This document shows positions 44,862 through 53,364 of a DNA stretch of 64,000 bases, piece by piece. Both the position numbers and the translations under genes were made by a program. Each line of letters opens with the position of its first letter. Position 1 is the stretch's first letter. The notes beneath the pieces are model-generated. The model was not told the DNA's origin. It saw nothing but the letters and a program-made list of their open reading frames with translations, and made no database searches. Source of the DNA: Arthrobacter sp. Soil764 (lineage in GTDB: Bacteria; Actinomycetota; Actinomycetes; Actinomycetales; Micrococcaceae); NCBI RefSeq assembly GCF_001428075.1, contig NZ_LMSI01000001.1, forward strand, positions 32,516 to 96,515, written 5' to 3'.

Positions 44862-45896
44862 TCAGCCGTGCACTGTGCTGCGCGGCGCCTTGGCCGGCCC
44901 TGTGCTGGCCCGGACTTCCAGCCGCGGCTGGTAGCGGCTGCCGGGGGTTTCGTTCTCTTCTTTGCGGATCAATGCCCGGAGCTGGTGCCAGGCCTGCTCG
45001 CCCAGTTCCGTGATGGGGACCGCGGCCGTGGTGAGGGCCGGCGTCGTATACCTGGCAAAGGGGATGTCGTCGAAGCCGGTCACGGAAATGTCCCCGGGTA
45101 TATCCAGGCCGCGCTCATGCAGGCCGCTCATGAGGCCCATGGCCACCAGGTCGTTGAAGGCCAGAATCCCCGTGGCACCGCTCTGCAGGACGGCATCCAC
45201 CGCTTCGTGCCCGGTGTCGAAGTCTGAGCCGCCTTCCAGCATGGTCACCTCCACCTCGGGGTGGGCGGCCCTGAACGTCTCCAGGCCCTTGAGCCGCATC
45301 TCATTGGAGGCGCTGCGGGGCGGCCCCGCAAGGAAGGCAAGGCGGGTGTGGCCCAGTTCCACCAGGTGCCCCGCGATGTCCTGGACGCCCTGGCCGTAGT
45401 CCACTACCAGACCGGGCACGTTCGGCGCGCTGGTGGTGCGGTTGATCAGCACCAGCGGGTGCAGGGAGGGCGCAATCTCCTCCAGTTCCGCATCCGACAT
45501 GCGGGGGGCGCACAGGACCAGCCCGTCGCACCGCCGGCGCGCCTCGCCCGCAAGGATGGACTCCTCGCTGGACACTTCGAACGAGTCCGCGATGAGCACG
45601 CGGTAACCGTCCTGGGCGGCAGCCCTGCTCAAGCCGCGGAGGATCGCCTGGAAGGTGGGGTTGGCCAGGTCCGGCACCACAATGCCAATCGTGTCCGTCT
45701 TGCCGAGGGCCAGGCTGCGGCCCACGGGGTTGGGCTGGTACTTCAGCTCCGCTGCGGCTGCGCGGACCCTGGCGGCAATGTCCGGGTCCACGGTGAAGTT
45801 TCCGTTCATGACACGCGAAACGGTGGCATGGGAAACTCCCGCCTTCACGGCGACATCCGCGATGCCGATCCGGCCGCTTGCCGATTTCCTGGCCAT
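44862..45896 (-). CDS. LacI family regulator of the 46-64 kb sugar regulon
   Basis: A 344-residue repressor. The HTH reads IGIADVAVKAGVSHATVSRV, the hinge helix region is KYQPNPVGRSLALG, and the effector domain begins with DTIGIVVPDLANP. It is transcribed away from the oxidative sugar operon, with two GAAAACG-type palindromes in the 356-nt gap between them. Matching palindromes occur near the two binding-protein genes at 57957 and 60429, so it is probably the common regulator of the block. The ligand is unknown; a sugar acid or galactoside is plausible. Confidence 0.9.
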   Translation of the reverse strand: MARKSASGRIGIADVAVKAGVSHATVSRVMNGNFTVDPDIAARVRAAAAELKYQPNPVGRSLALGKTDTIGIVVPDLANPTFQAILRGLSRAAAQDGYRVLIADSFEVSSEESILAGEARRRCDGLVLCAPRMSDAELEEIAPSLHPLVLINRTTSAPNVPGLVVDYGQGVQDIAGHLVELGHTRLAFLAGPPRSASNEMRLKGLETFRAAHPEVEVTMLEGGSDFDTGHEAVDAVLQSGATGILAFNDLVAMGLMSGLHERGLDIPGDISVTGFDDIPFARYTTPALTTAAVPITELGEQAWHQLRALIRKEENETPGSRYQPRLEVRASTGPAKAPRSTVHG

Positions 45897-46073
45897 AGGG
45901 AACCCTTCTTTTGCGCCGTCCGCCGGTGTCGCCGGGGACCCTTGGTGTTCCGGCGGCCCCGGCCGGGACGGCAGGTGCTTTGAAAGACAGCATATACGGC
46001 AGCAGGAAAGCGATTTCTATGCTTTTCCCGGCCGTTTTCCCAGCCGGTCGGCAAAGGTCGGGCGACATCCTCA

Positions 46074-46161
46074 GAAAACGTTTTCCCTCAGGCTGGAAAA
46101 TGGTTGACGAATGGACTGAAGGGTTGATACAACTTCTATAGACACGTGAGAAAACGCTTTC
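46074..46161. promoter_or_regulatory. Two LacI-type operators and a -10 box before the oxidative sugar operon
   Basis: GAAAACGTTTTC (46074-46085, a perfect 12-bp palindrome) and GAAAACGCTTTC (46150-46161, inside GAGAAAACGCTTTCTC at 46148-46163). A TATAGA -10 candidate is at 46137-46142, which would place the second operator at the transcription start of the rightward operon. The first may serve the LacI gene or form a loop. The rest of the 45897-46252 gap is AT-richer than its surroundings and otherwise empty. Confidence 0.75.
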
Positions 46162-46252
46162 TCATTCTTTTCCATCCGGTACAGCAAAGTGCCGCCGCCG
46201 ATCACACAGCCGCCGTTCCCACCGCCGGTTTTGAGTTTTTGAAAGGGACCCC

Positions 46253-47665
46253 ATGGTCAACACAGCCGAGACGACGTCGGCCGCAGCAGCTTCCCAGGCC
46301 AGCACGAATGGCGGGAAGGCACGGATCGCCCTGATCGGCACCGGCGGCCGCTCCGAGATGTACATCCGGGCCATCTTCGGCAAACACGCGGACACCGCCG
46401 AGCTCGTGGCGTTCTCAGACGTCAACCCCGGACGTGTTGAGTTTTACCAGAAGCTCATTCAGGAACTCGGTGCGCCGGGACCGGTGGCAGCTTTTGATCC
46501 CGCGGACCTCACCGCGTTCATCCAGGCCAACAACATCGACCGGATCATCGTCACCACCCCGGACTACACCCACGCGGACTACATAGTGGAGGGCCTTCGC
46601 GCCGGCGCGGATGTCGTCGTCGAAAAGCCCCTCACCATCGATGCCGAAGGCTGCCGCCGCATCACCCGGGCCGTCCAGGAGACCGGCCGGAACGTGGTGG
46701 TCACGTTCAACTACCGCTACTCGCCGCGCAACAGCGCGCTCAAGGAAATCATCCAGAGCGGCGTGATCGGCAAGGTCACGTCGGTCGACTTCAGCTGGGT
46801 CCTGGACACCGTCCACGGCGCGGACTACTTCCGCCGCTGGCACCGTGAGAAGAAGAACTCCGGGGGCCTGCTCATCCACAAGGCGTCGCACCACTTCGAC
46901 CTGGTCAACTGGTGGATCGACGATGTCCCGGAGCGGATCTTCGCGTCCGGTGGCCTCAAGTTCTACGGCGACAAGAACGCTGCCGAGCGCGGCCTTGGCC
47001 CACGCCCTGAGCGTGGAACGCCCGACGCCGATGCCCCCGCCGGCGCCAAGGACCCCTTCGCGCTTGACCTCAGGGAGGACGAGCGGCTCAAGGCCCTGTT
47101 CCTGGACAACGAACACTACGACGGCTACCGCCGCGACCAGGATGTGTTCACCGCCGGCATCACCATCGAGGACAACCTGGCCCTGGTGGTGGAGTACCAG
47201 GGCGGCCCGCGCCTGAGCTACTCGCTGAATGCCCACAGCCCGTGGGAAGGCTACCGTGTGGCGGTCAACGGCACCGAAGGCCGCGCCGAGCTTGAGGTGG
47301 TGGAACGCGCCGCCGTCCTGCACAGCACGGACAAGAAGACCGTGGTGGACCCGTCCGCAACCCCGGTTGTGGAAGAGGACGCCGTGCGCCGCAACGGCGA
47401 GCGCCTGGTGGTCCAGCGCCACTGGGAGGCAGCCTACGAGGTCCCCATCATTAACGGCGAGGGCGGCCACGGCGGCGGTGACGAGCTGCTGCTGTCGGAC
47501 CTCTTCAACGGACCGGGCGAGGACCCCCTGGGCCGCCCCTCCGGCTACCTGGACGGGCTGCGTTCGGTGTCCGTGGGCATCGCCGGCAACCGCTCCCTGG
47601 AATCGTCCCTGCCCGTCCGGGTCGAGGACCTGGACCTCGGCGTCGACCTTCGCCGGGCCAAGTAG
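46253..47665 (+). CDS. Gfo/Idh/MocA family oxidoreductase
   Basis: A 470-residue NAD(P)-dependent sugar oxidoreductase. The Rossmann motif is LIGTGGRSEM (28-37), and the catalytic Glu124-Lys125-Pro126 is in VVVEKPL. The large C-terminal domain contains KASHHFDLVNWW. It is longer than the usual 340-390 residues because of an insertion around 250-290. The ATG is preceded by AAAGGGACCCC. It is the first gene of an operon for sugar-acid breakdown, probably oxidising or epimerising the entering monosaccharide. The exact substrate is unknown. Confidence 0.88.
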   Translation: MVNTAETTSAAAASQASTNGGKARIALIGTGGRSEMYIRAIFGKHADTAELVAFSDVNPGRVEFYQKLIQELGAPGPVAAFDPADLTAFIQANNIDRIIVTTPDYTHADYIVEGLRAGADVVVEKPLTIDAEGCRRITRAVQETGRNVVVTFNYRYSPRNSALKEIIQSGVIGKVTSVDFSWVLDTVHGADYFRRWHREKKNSGGLLIHKASHHFDLVNWWIDDVPERIFASGGLKFYGDKNAAERGLGPRPERGTPDADAPAGAKDPFALDLREDERLKALFLDNEHYDGYRRDQDVFTAGITIEDNLALVVEYQGGPRLSYSLNAHSPWEGYRVAVNGTEGRAELEVVERAAVLHSTDKKTVVDPSATPVVEEDAVRRNGERLVVQRHWEAAYEVPIINGEGGHGGGDELLLSDLFNGPGEDPLGRPSGYLDGLRSVSVGIAGNRSLESSLPVRVEDLDLGVDLRRAK

Positions 47666-47676
47666 AGGAAAAACCC

Positions 47677-48639
47677 ATGAGCAGGATATTCGTTACCGGC
47701 GGCTCCGGCCGCCTCGGCCGCAGCGTGGTGGCGGGGCTCGCGGAAGCGGGCCACGACGTAGTCTCGGTTGACCGCGACGCCGTTCCCGCCGAACTCCTGC
47801 CGGACGGCGTCGTCCAGGAAACGGCGGACCTCCTGGCGCCGGGTGAGGCGCTTCGCCTCCTTCGGCACGCACAGCCCGACGCCGTCATCCACCTTGCGGC
47901 GATCGCGGTACCGTTCAGCGCGCCGGAGGACGTCATTTTCAGCACGAACACCCGGCTCGCCTTCGCCGTGATCAGCGCCGCGACGGGGCTGGGGATCGGA
48001 AAAATCGTCACCGCCAGCAGCCCCACGGTCCTGGGTTACGGCTGCCCGGCGGGGTGGCTGCCGCCGTCGTTCCCGCTCGATGAGCGCACCCCGCCCAAGC
48101 CCTGGAACGCCTACGCACTGTCCAAGCTCATTGCCGAACAGACGGTGCAGATGTTCGCCGCGGCGCAGGGGGAGAAGATCCGGTACGCGGCGTTCCGTCC
48201 GTGCTTCGTCATCTCGCCGGAGGAATGGGAAGGCGCTCCCACCCAGCAGGGACACACCCTTGCCGAACGCCTGGCCGATCCCGCCCTCTCAGCACCGGCG
48301 CTCTTCAACTATGTGGACGCCCGGGACGTGGCGGACTTCCTGGACCTGCTGCTGCAGAAAATGGAAGACATTCCCAACGGGGAAACTTTCTTCGTGGGTG
48401 CGCCTGATGCACTGGCCACCGCCCCCCTGGCGGAGTTGATGCCGAAATTCCTGCCGGGAAGCGAAGCGCTCAGCGCCGGCCTGACCGGAACCAGTCCCGC
48501 GTTCTCGATTGCCAAAGCCCGGGAACTTCTGGGGTGGCAGCCCAAGCGCACTTGGCGGACCGAGCTCAAGTCATATCCAACCCTCAACGACGAGGCCTCC
48601 GCGCTGGTTACCGCCGGCGGAGGCAAGGAGACATCATGA
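47677..48639 (+). CDS. NAD-dependent epimerase/dehydratase family protein (possible sugar/uronate dehydrogenase)
   Basis: A 320-residue extended short-chain dehydrogenase. The NAD loop is VTGGSGRLG (6-14), with Ser114/Ser115 and the Tyr146-x3-Lys150 pair (YALSK) intact. Gene neighbours for 5-keto-4-deoxyglucarate metabolism make oxidation of a uronate or aldose a plausible role, as for uronate dehydrogenase, but it is longer than the classical 265-residue enzyme and could be an epimerase. It is coupled to the next gene by an ATGA overlap. Confidence 0.82.
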   Translation: MSRIFVTGGSGRLGRSVVAGLAEAGHDVVSVDRDAVPAELLPDGVVQETADLLAPGEALRLLRHAQPDAVIHLAAIAVPFSAPEDVIFSTNTRLAFAVISAATGLGIGKIVTASSPTVLGYGCPAGWLPPSFPLDERTPPKPWNAYALSKLIAEQTVQMFAAAQGEKIRYAAFRPCFVISPEEWEGAPTQQGHTLAERLADPALSAPALFNYVDARDVADFLDLLLQKMEDIPNGETFFVGAPDALATAPLAELMPKFLPGSEALSAGLTGTSPAFSIAKARELLGWQPKRTWRTELKSYPTLNDEASALVTAGGGKETS

Positions 48640-49541
48640 AATTCGACGGCGTACTCTTCTTCCCCGTCACGCCGTTCACAGCCGAAGGCGCTGTTGACGT
48701 GGAACTGCTCAAGGAACACATCAGCTCCCGGCTGCCCTTTGGGCCCGGCGGCGTCTTCCCCGCGTGCGGCACCGGCGAATTCCACGCCCTCAGCATCGAG
48801 GAGGTCCGCACCGTGGTGCGTGCCGCCGTCGACGTTGTTGCCGGCCAGGTCCCCGTGGTGGCCGGCGCGGGCGGCCCCCTGGGCCACGCCCTTGCCGCCG
48901 CCCGGGCTGCTGAGGAAGCGGGAGCTGACGCGCTCCTGGTGCTGCCGCCATACCTGGTCACCGGCCCCACGGACGGCCTGGTGGCCTACATCGAGGCCGT
49001 GGCCAACGCCAGCAGCCTGCCGGTCATCGTGTATCACCGCGGCAATGCCAGGTTCACTGCCGCCTCAATGGCCAAGCTCGCGGCCAACCCCAAGGTCATC
49101 GGGTTCAAGGACGGTCTGGGCGACGTGGGCCTCGCCCAGGAAATCGTGTCCGCCGTCAAGGCCACCGGGCGGAAGGACTTTGCCTTCTTCAACGGGCTGC
49201 TCACCGCCGAACTGACGCAGGGCGCCTACCGCGGCCTGGGCATCCCGCTCTACTCCTCGGCCGCGTTCGCCATGGCCCCCGAGATCGCCAAGGCCTACTA
49301 CGACGCCTACGTTTCCGGGGACGAGGAACGCCGCAACGCCCTCCTCGAGGGCTTCTACGCACCCCTGGTTCGCCTGCGCGACCAGACCCCCGGCTTCGGC
49401 GTTTCCCTGATCAAGGCCGGCCTGCGGCTGGGCGGACTGCCGGTGGGCCCGGTCCGGCCGCCACTGGTCGATCCTACGGAGGAACAGCTCGTGGAGCTCA
49501 AAGCCATCTTGGCCAAGGGCTACGAGCTGGCCGGGCGCTGA
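48636..49541 (+). CDS. kdgD: 5-dehydro-4-deoxyglucarate dehydratase-like (DHDPS family)
   Basis: A 301-residue class I aldolase-fold enzyme. The Schiff-base Lys158 is in VIGFKDGLGD, the proton-relay Tyr133 in VIVYHRGN, and the N-terminus FDGVLFFPVTPF and ACGTGEFHALS are typical of KdgD rather than DapA. It decarboxylates and dehydrates 5-keto-4-deoxyglucarate to 2-oxoglutarate semialdehyde. The ATG at 48636 overlaps the previous stop. The operon also holds the enzymes expected before and after this step. Confidence 0.88.
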   Translation: MKFDGVLFFPVTPFTAEGAVDVELLKEHISSRLPFGPGGVFPACGTGEFHALSIEEVRTVVRAAVDVVAGQVPVVAGAGGPLGHALAAARAAEEAGADALLVLPPYLVTGPTDGLVAYIEAVANASSLPVIVYHRGNARFTAASMAKLAANPKVIGFKDGLGDVGLAQEIVSAVKATGRKDFAFFNGLLTAELTQGAYRGLGIPLYSSAAFAMAPEIAKAYYDAYVSGDEERRNALLEGFYAPLVRLRDQTPGFGVSLIKAGLRLGGLPVGPVRPPLVDPTEEQLVELKAILAKGYELAGR

Positions 49542-50650
49542 TGAGCGCACCCGCGGCCGAAGCCGTCCGCACTGTTCCGCGCATCACCGGCCTGTCCACG
49601 CGGCTCCTCACCGTTCCGCTGCGCCGCAGCTGGGGAGTGGAGGCGCCGGAGAACCACGTGATTGCCACGGAGGTCCACACGGACGACGGCGGGACGGGCT
49701 TCGGTTTCTCCTGGACGCCCACCATCGGTCCCCAGGCCGTCAAGGCGCTGCTTGACCACGACATCGCACCTTTCGTCACGGGGCTTGCCGCCACTCCCGA
49801 GGCCGTGTGGGATGTGCTCTGGAAGCGGCTGCACGAGGCGGGCGGCGGAGGCCTCACCACCATCGCCATGGCAGGGGTGGACCTGGCACTCTGGGACCTG
49901 CAGGCCCGCCGCGCCGGCACGTCGGTCACCGGCCTGCTGGGCCAGCGGCAGGAATCGGCCGAGGTGTACGGCTCGGGGGTGAACCTGCACTACACCCTGG
50001 ACGAGCTGGTGGCGCAGGCCGAACGCTGGGTTGCCGCCGGCCACCAGGCGGTGAAGATCAAGGTGGGAAAACCGGACATCCGCGAGGACCGCGAACGCGT
50101 AGCCGCCGTCCGCTCCGTCCTGGGCCCGGACCGCAGGCTCATGATCGACGCCAACCAGCGGTGGGACCTGCCCACCACCTTCCGGGCCCTGGACGTCCTG
50201 GCCGAATTCGGGCTGGAATGGCTGGAGGAACCCATCCGCGCGGACGATCTCTGGGCCTACCGCCGGCTCCGGAAGCATTCGCCCGTGCCCATCGCCCTTG
50301 GCGAAAACCTGCACACCATCTACCGGTTCCGCGATTTCATTGAGGCGGAGGCGGTGGACATCATCCAGCCCAACATCATCCGGGTGGGCGGGATTACCCC
50401 GTTCCGGCGGATTGTTGAACTGGCGAGGACCAACAGCATGAAAGTCATGCCGCACCTGCTGCCGGAACTGTCCGGGCAACTGGCCCTGACCCTGGCCGAA
50501 CCCACCATGGTGGAGGACGTCGAAGAGGCGTCCTTCGAGCAGCTGGGAATTTTGGCCGGGCCGTCACCGGTGCGGTTCACCAACAGCAGGGTGGCCCTGG
50601 CGGACCAGCCCGGACTGGGCTTCCGTTTCCGGGACACGCTGCAACCATGA
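49541..50650 (+). CDS. Enolase-superfamily sugar-acid dehydratase (mandelate racemase group)
   Basis: A 369-residue (beta/alpha)7-beta barrel enzyme. The KIK motif (Lys172, Lys174) and metal ligands Asp203, Glu229 and Glu255 are present, plus the catalytic His305 in VMPHLLPE. The Asp that normally pairs with this His in the mandelate racemase group appears as Asn278 (IIQPNIIRVGG). It probably dehydrates an aldarate or aldonate to feed the KdgD-like enzyme. The start overlaps the kdgD stop by 1 nt (TGATG). Confidence 0.87.
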   Translation: MSAPAAEAVRTVPRITGLSTRLLTVPLRRSWGVEAPENHVIATEVHTDDGGTGFGFSWTPTIGPQAVKALLDHDIAPFVTGLAATPEAVWDVLWKRLHEAGGGGLTTIAMAGVDLALWDLQARRAGTSVTGLLGQRQESAEVYGSGVNLHYTLDELVAQAERWVAAGHQAVKIKVGKPDIREDRERVAAVRSVLGPDRRLMIDANQRWDLPTTFRALDVLAEFGLEWLEEPIRADDLWAYRRLRKHSPVPIALGENLHTIYRFRDFIEAEAVDIIQPNIIRVGGITPFRRIVELARTNSMKVMPHLLPELSGQLALTLAEPTMVEDVEEASFEQLGILAGPSPVRFTNSRVALADQPGLGFRFRDTLQP

Positions 50651-50678
50651 ATTTCCATACGACGAACGGGTACCTGAC

Positions 50679-52130
50679 GTGACAACTGCAACGCTTTCCC
50701 TGACCGAGCTCACCGCTGCGGCCACAGCAGCGGCCAGGATCTCGGCCGCAGCTTCCGATGCTGAACGCGCCGGCTGGCTGAACGCCGTGGCGGACGCCCT
50801 GGACGCCAACGCTGCCGAACTGGTGGAGATCGCCGATGCCGAGACCAGCCTGGGCGCCGCACGCCTGACGGGCGAGGTGGCCCGCACCACCGGCCAACTG
50901 CGCCTGTTCGCCCGCGTGATCACCGAGGGCTCCTACCTTGAGGCCATCATTGACCACGCCGATCCAGCTGCCACCCCGCCCAGGCCGGACCTCCGCAGGA
51001 TCCTCAAGCCCATCGGCCCCGTTGCCGTCTTCTCCGCGTCCAACTTCCCGTTCGCCTTCTCGGTGGCAGGCGGTGACACGGCCTCGGCCCTCGCCGTCGG
51101 CTGTTCAGTGATCGTCAAAGCACACTCAGGCCACCTTCGGCTTTCGGAGCGGACGGCGGAGATCGTGGCGGAGGCGCTCCGCGGCGCCGGTGCACCGGAA
51201 GGGCTGTTCGCCCTGGTCCACGGCCGCGAAGTGGGAACGGCCCTGGTCCAGGACCCCGCCGTCAAGGCCGTGGGCTTCACCGGGTCCATCCCCGGCGGCC
51301 GGGCCCTGTTCGACCTCGCCACCTCCCGCCCCGACCCCATCCCCTTCTACGGGGAACTGGGCAGCCTGAATCCCGTGGTCATCACCGCTGCGGCGCTGCA
51401 GGCGCGTTCCACTGAACTCGCCGCCGGACTGGCCGGCTCCTTCACCCTTGGTGCGGGCCAGTTCTGCACCAAGCCGGGCCTGGTGTTCATCCCTGCCGGA
51501 ACTCAGTTTGCGGCGGAAGTGGCAGAGGCGAGCAAGGACAAGCCGGCCCTGGGCATGCTGACCACCCGGATCGCGGAAGCCTACCCGGACGGCCTGCGCG
51601 CCTTTGCGTCGGTGGACGGTGTGGACGTGGTCAGCGGCACCGTGGACCAGGACGCGGCGGCGGATGGCGCGGCGCCGGTGGTGTTCTCCACCACCGCCGC
51701 CAAGGTGCTGGAACGCCCGGAGCAGCTGCTGGAGGAATGCTTTGGCCCCACCACCATCCTGATCGAATACACGGACCAGGACGAACTGTCCGCTGTCCTG
51801 GCCAAGGTCCCGGGCAGCCTGACTGCCACCCTGCACGCGCAGCCCGGGGAGGACATCGCAGGCCTGGCGGAGCAGCTGTCCGGACTCGCAGGACGCCTCC
51901 TCTTTGAAGGCTGGCCCACGGGCGTCGCCGTCAACTGGGCCCAGCAGCACGGCGGCCCCTACCCGGCCACCACCTCGCTCTTCACCTCGGTGGGCGCGAC
52001 GGCGGTCCGCCGGTTCCAGCGCCCCGTGGCCTACCAGGACGCCCCCGAGGCAGTGCTGCACCCGGCCCTGCGCGAGGACAACCCCCTGGGCATCCCGCGC
52101 CGCGTGGACGGTGAACTGCAGCTTCCGTAG
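50679..52130 (+). CDS. 2-oxoglutarate semialdehyde (2,5-dioxovalerate) dehydrogenase
   Basis: A 483-residue aldehyde dehydrogenase of the NADP+ KGSADH type, giving 2-oxoglutarate for the TCA cycle. The catalytic Cys263 is in GAGQFCTKPG, and Glu226 in FYGELGSLNP. The family-specific SNFPFAFSVAGGDTASALA segment (about 121-139) is present. The GTG start at 50679 lies 28 nt after the dehydratase. It is the last gene of the operon, ended by the nested palindrome at 52133-52244. Confidence 0.92.
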   Translation: MTTATLSLTELTAAATAAARISAAASDAERAGWLNAVADALDANAAELVEIADAETSLGAARLTGEVARTTGQLRLFARVITEGSYLEAIIDHADPAATPPRPDLRRILKPIGPVAVFSASNFPFAFSVAGGDTASALAVGCSVIVKAHSGHLRLSERTAEIVAEALRGAGAPEGLFALVHGREVGTALVQDPAVKAVGFTGSIPGGRALFDLATSRPDPIPFYGELGSLNPVVITAAALQARSTELAAGLAGSFTLGAGQFCTKPGLVFIPAGTQFAAEVAEASKDKPALGMLTTRIAEAYPDGLRAFASVDGVDVVSGTVDQDAAADGAAPVVFSTTAAKVLERPEQLLEECFGPTTILIEYTDQDELSAVLAKVPGSLTATLHAQPGEDIAGLAEQLSGLAGRLLFEGWPTGVAVNWAQQHGGPYPATTSLFTSVGATAVRRFQRPVAYQDAPEAVLHPALREDNPLGIPRRVDGELQLP

Positions 52131-52132
52131 CA

Positions 52133-52244
52133 ACGCCCGCTCAGATGATGTGCATTTAATCGAAACGCCCGCTCAGTTGTGGCTGCTAATGCGGCCATAA
52201 CTGAGCGGGCGTTTCGCGTTTTGCTGCAGTATCTGAGCGGGCGT
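52133..52244. repeat. Nested palindromic repeat (four ACGCCCGCTCAG copies), also a likely two-way terminator
   Basis: Four copies of ACGCCCGCTCAG: two direct (52133-52144, 52165-52176) and two inverted (52201-52212, 52233-52244). The inner pair extends to perfect 18-bp arms (52161-52178 with 52199-52216), and a further TGGC/GCCA pairing shrinks the loop to about 10 nt. The outer pair has 14-bp arms (52133-52146 with 52231-52244). It fills the gap between two convergent genes. It looks like a REP-type or miniature element doing duty as a terminator. Confidence 0.85.
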
Positions 52245-52248
52245 CTCT

Positions 52249-53364
52249 TTAGAGCTGCAGGGTCACCGGCCGGTCCAGCCCGTTCACGGTAACCACCGGC
52301 CAGCGCCGGTCCACCGTGAGGACGCGAAGTCCGGAGTCCGTGAGCTGCACGGTGTCTTCGATCTTGACGCCGGGGCCCGAGGGGTTCCAGGTGAACGCCT
52401 GATCCAGCACCACCGTGTCGGTCACCTCGGAGGTCACCCGGGGATCCCGGCCCGCGTAACCGGCGGGACCGCCCTGGTGGTGCTGTTCCCACTGGTCAGC
52501 CCCGAAACCGTGCCGCGCATAGGCTGCCTGGATCTCGGCGAAGATCCGGTCCAGCCGGGCACCGGGAACTGTTGCATCAAAGATGTCTGCCTCCACTGCT
52601 GCGATGCGGGCCTCGGCGTCGCGCTCTTCGGGGGTGCCGGCGTCGAACCGTACCCACCGGGTGATGTTGGCAACCAGGCCGTCCCGGCGGGCACATACGA
52701 CGGCCATGGCGCGGCGGCCGAGCGGGGAATGCGTGGCCAGGGGGTGCCGGAAAGTGCTGCGGGAACTGCCGTTGCACAGGAGCACCAGCGGTTCCGCGCC
52801 GGCAGCCACCACCCGTGCGGCCAGCGCAGAAACCAGCTCGAACTCCGTGGTGTCCGGGCGGGCGGCGGACAGGACATCGGTCATGATCCCGGCCAGTTCC
52901 GCGCTGAGCATGGAATAGCGGGCACTTTCGGCCGGGAGGAGCTGCTGGCGGGCGGCGCGCAGCTGCGCCGTGACGTCCGCTTCCGCCAGCGGCGGCCGGG
53001 AGCCGTTCCCGACGGCGGCAGCGGCCTGGTGCAGGTTCCCGTACCAGGGCACGGTGTGCAGGTTGACTCCGGCCGGCAGTTCCTCGGCGGCGATCCTGCC
53101 GGCTTCATTGTTGAACGTGACCAGGTGGTCGCCGTCGCGGTCCACCAGCAGGGCGGCGATGGGATCGCCCGCCAGGCTGATGTGGACCCGGCTGCCGTCC
53201 AGGTACCAGGTCAGGGCGGTGTTCGTGGTGAGGAGCAGGGAGTCCTGCCCGGCCCCGTCCAGGATGTCCAGCACACGCCGGCGCTTGATGGCCCGGTCCG
53301 TCCTTGATCCCGGCGCCAGGCGTGCTTCCCGACGGGAAACGGCTGAGGTTGTTGTTTGGGTCAT
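52249..53364 (-). CDS. M24-family (Xaa-Pro peptidase/creatinase-like) protein with altered metal site
   Basis: A 371-residue protein with a creatinase-like N-terminal domain and a C-terminal pita-bread fold (HHQGGPAGYAGR and VKIEDTVQLTD). The two Asp ligands normally in the D...GYxxDxTR region appear as non-acidic or Asn residues (GLVANITRW), and the EPG ligand motif is NPSGPG, so a dinuclear metal peptidase is unlikely. It may be a metal-independent C-N hydrolase like creatinase or act on a sugar-linked amide. The ATG at 53364 overlaps the stop of the oxidoreductase fusion (ATGA). Confidence 0.8.
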   Translation of the reverse strand: MTQTTTSAVSRREARLAPGSRTDRAIKRRRVLDILDGAGQDSLLLTTNTALTWYLDGSRVHISLAGDPIAALLVDRDGDHLVTFNNEAGRIAAEELPAGVNLHTVPWYGNLHQAAAAVGNGSRPPLAEADVTAQLRAARQQLLPAESARYSMLSAELAGIMTDVLSAARPDTTEFELVSALAARVVAAGAEPLVLLCNGSSRSTFRHPLATHSPLGRRAMAVVCARRDGLVANITRWVRFDAGTPEERDAEARIAAVEADIFDATVPGARLDRIFAEIQAAYARHGFGADQWEQHHQGGPAGYAGRDPRVTSEVTDTVVLDQAFTWNPSGPGVKIEDTVQLTDSGLRVLTVDRRWPVVTVNGLDRPVTLQL

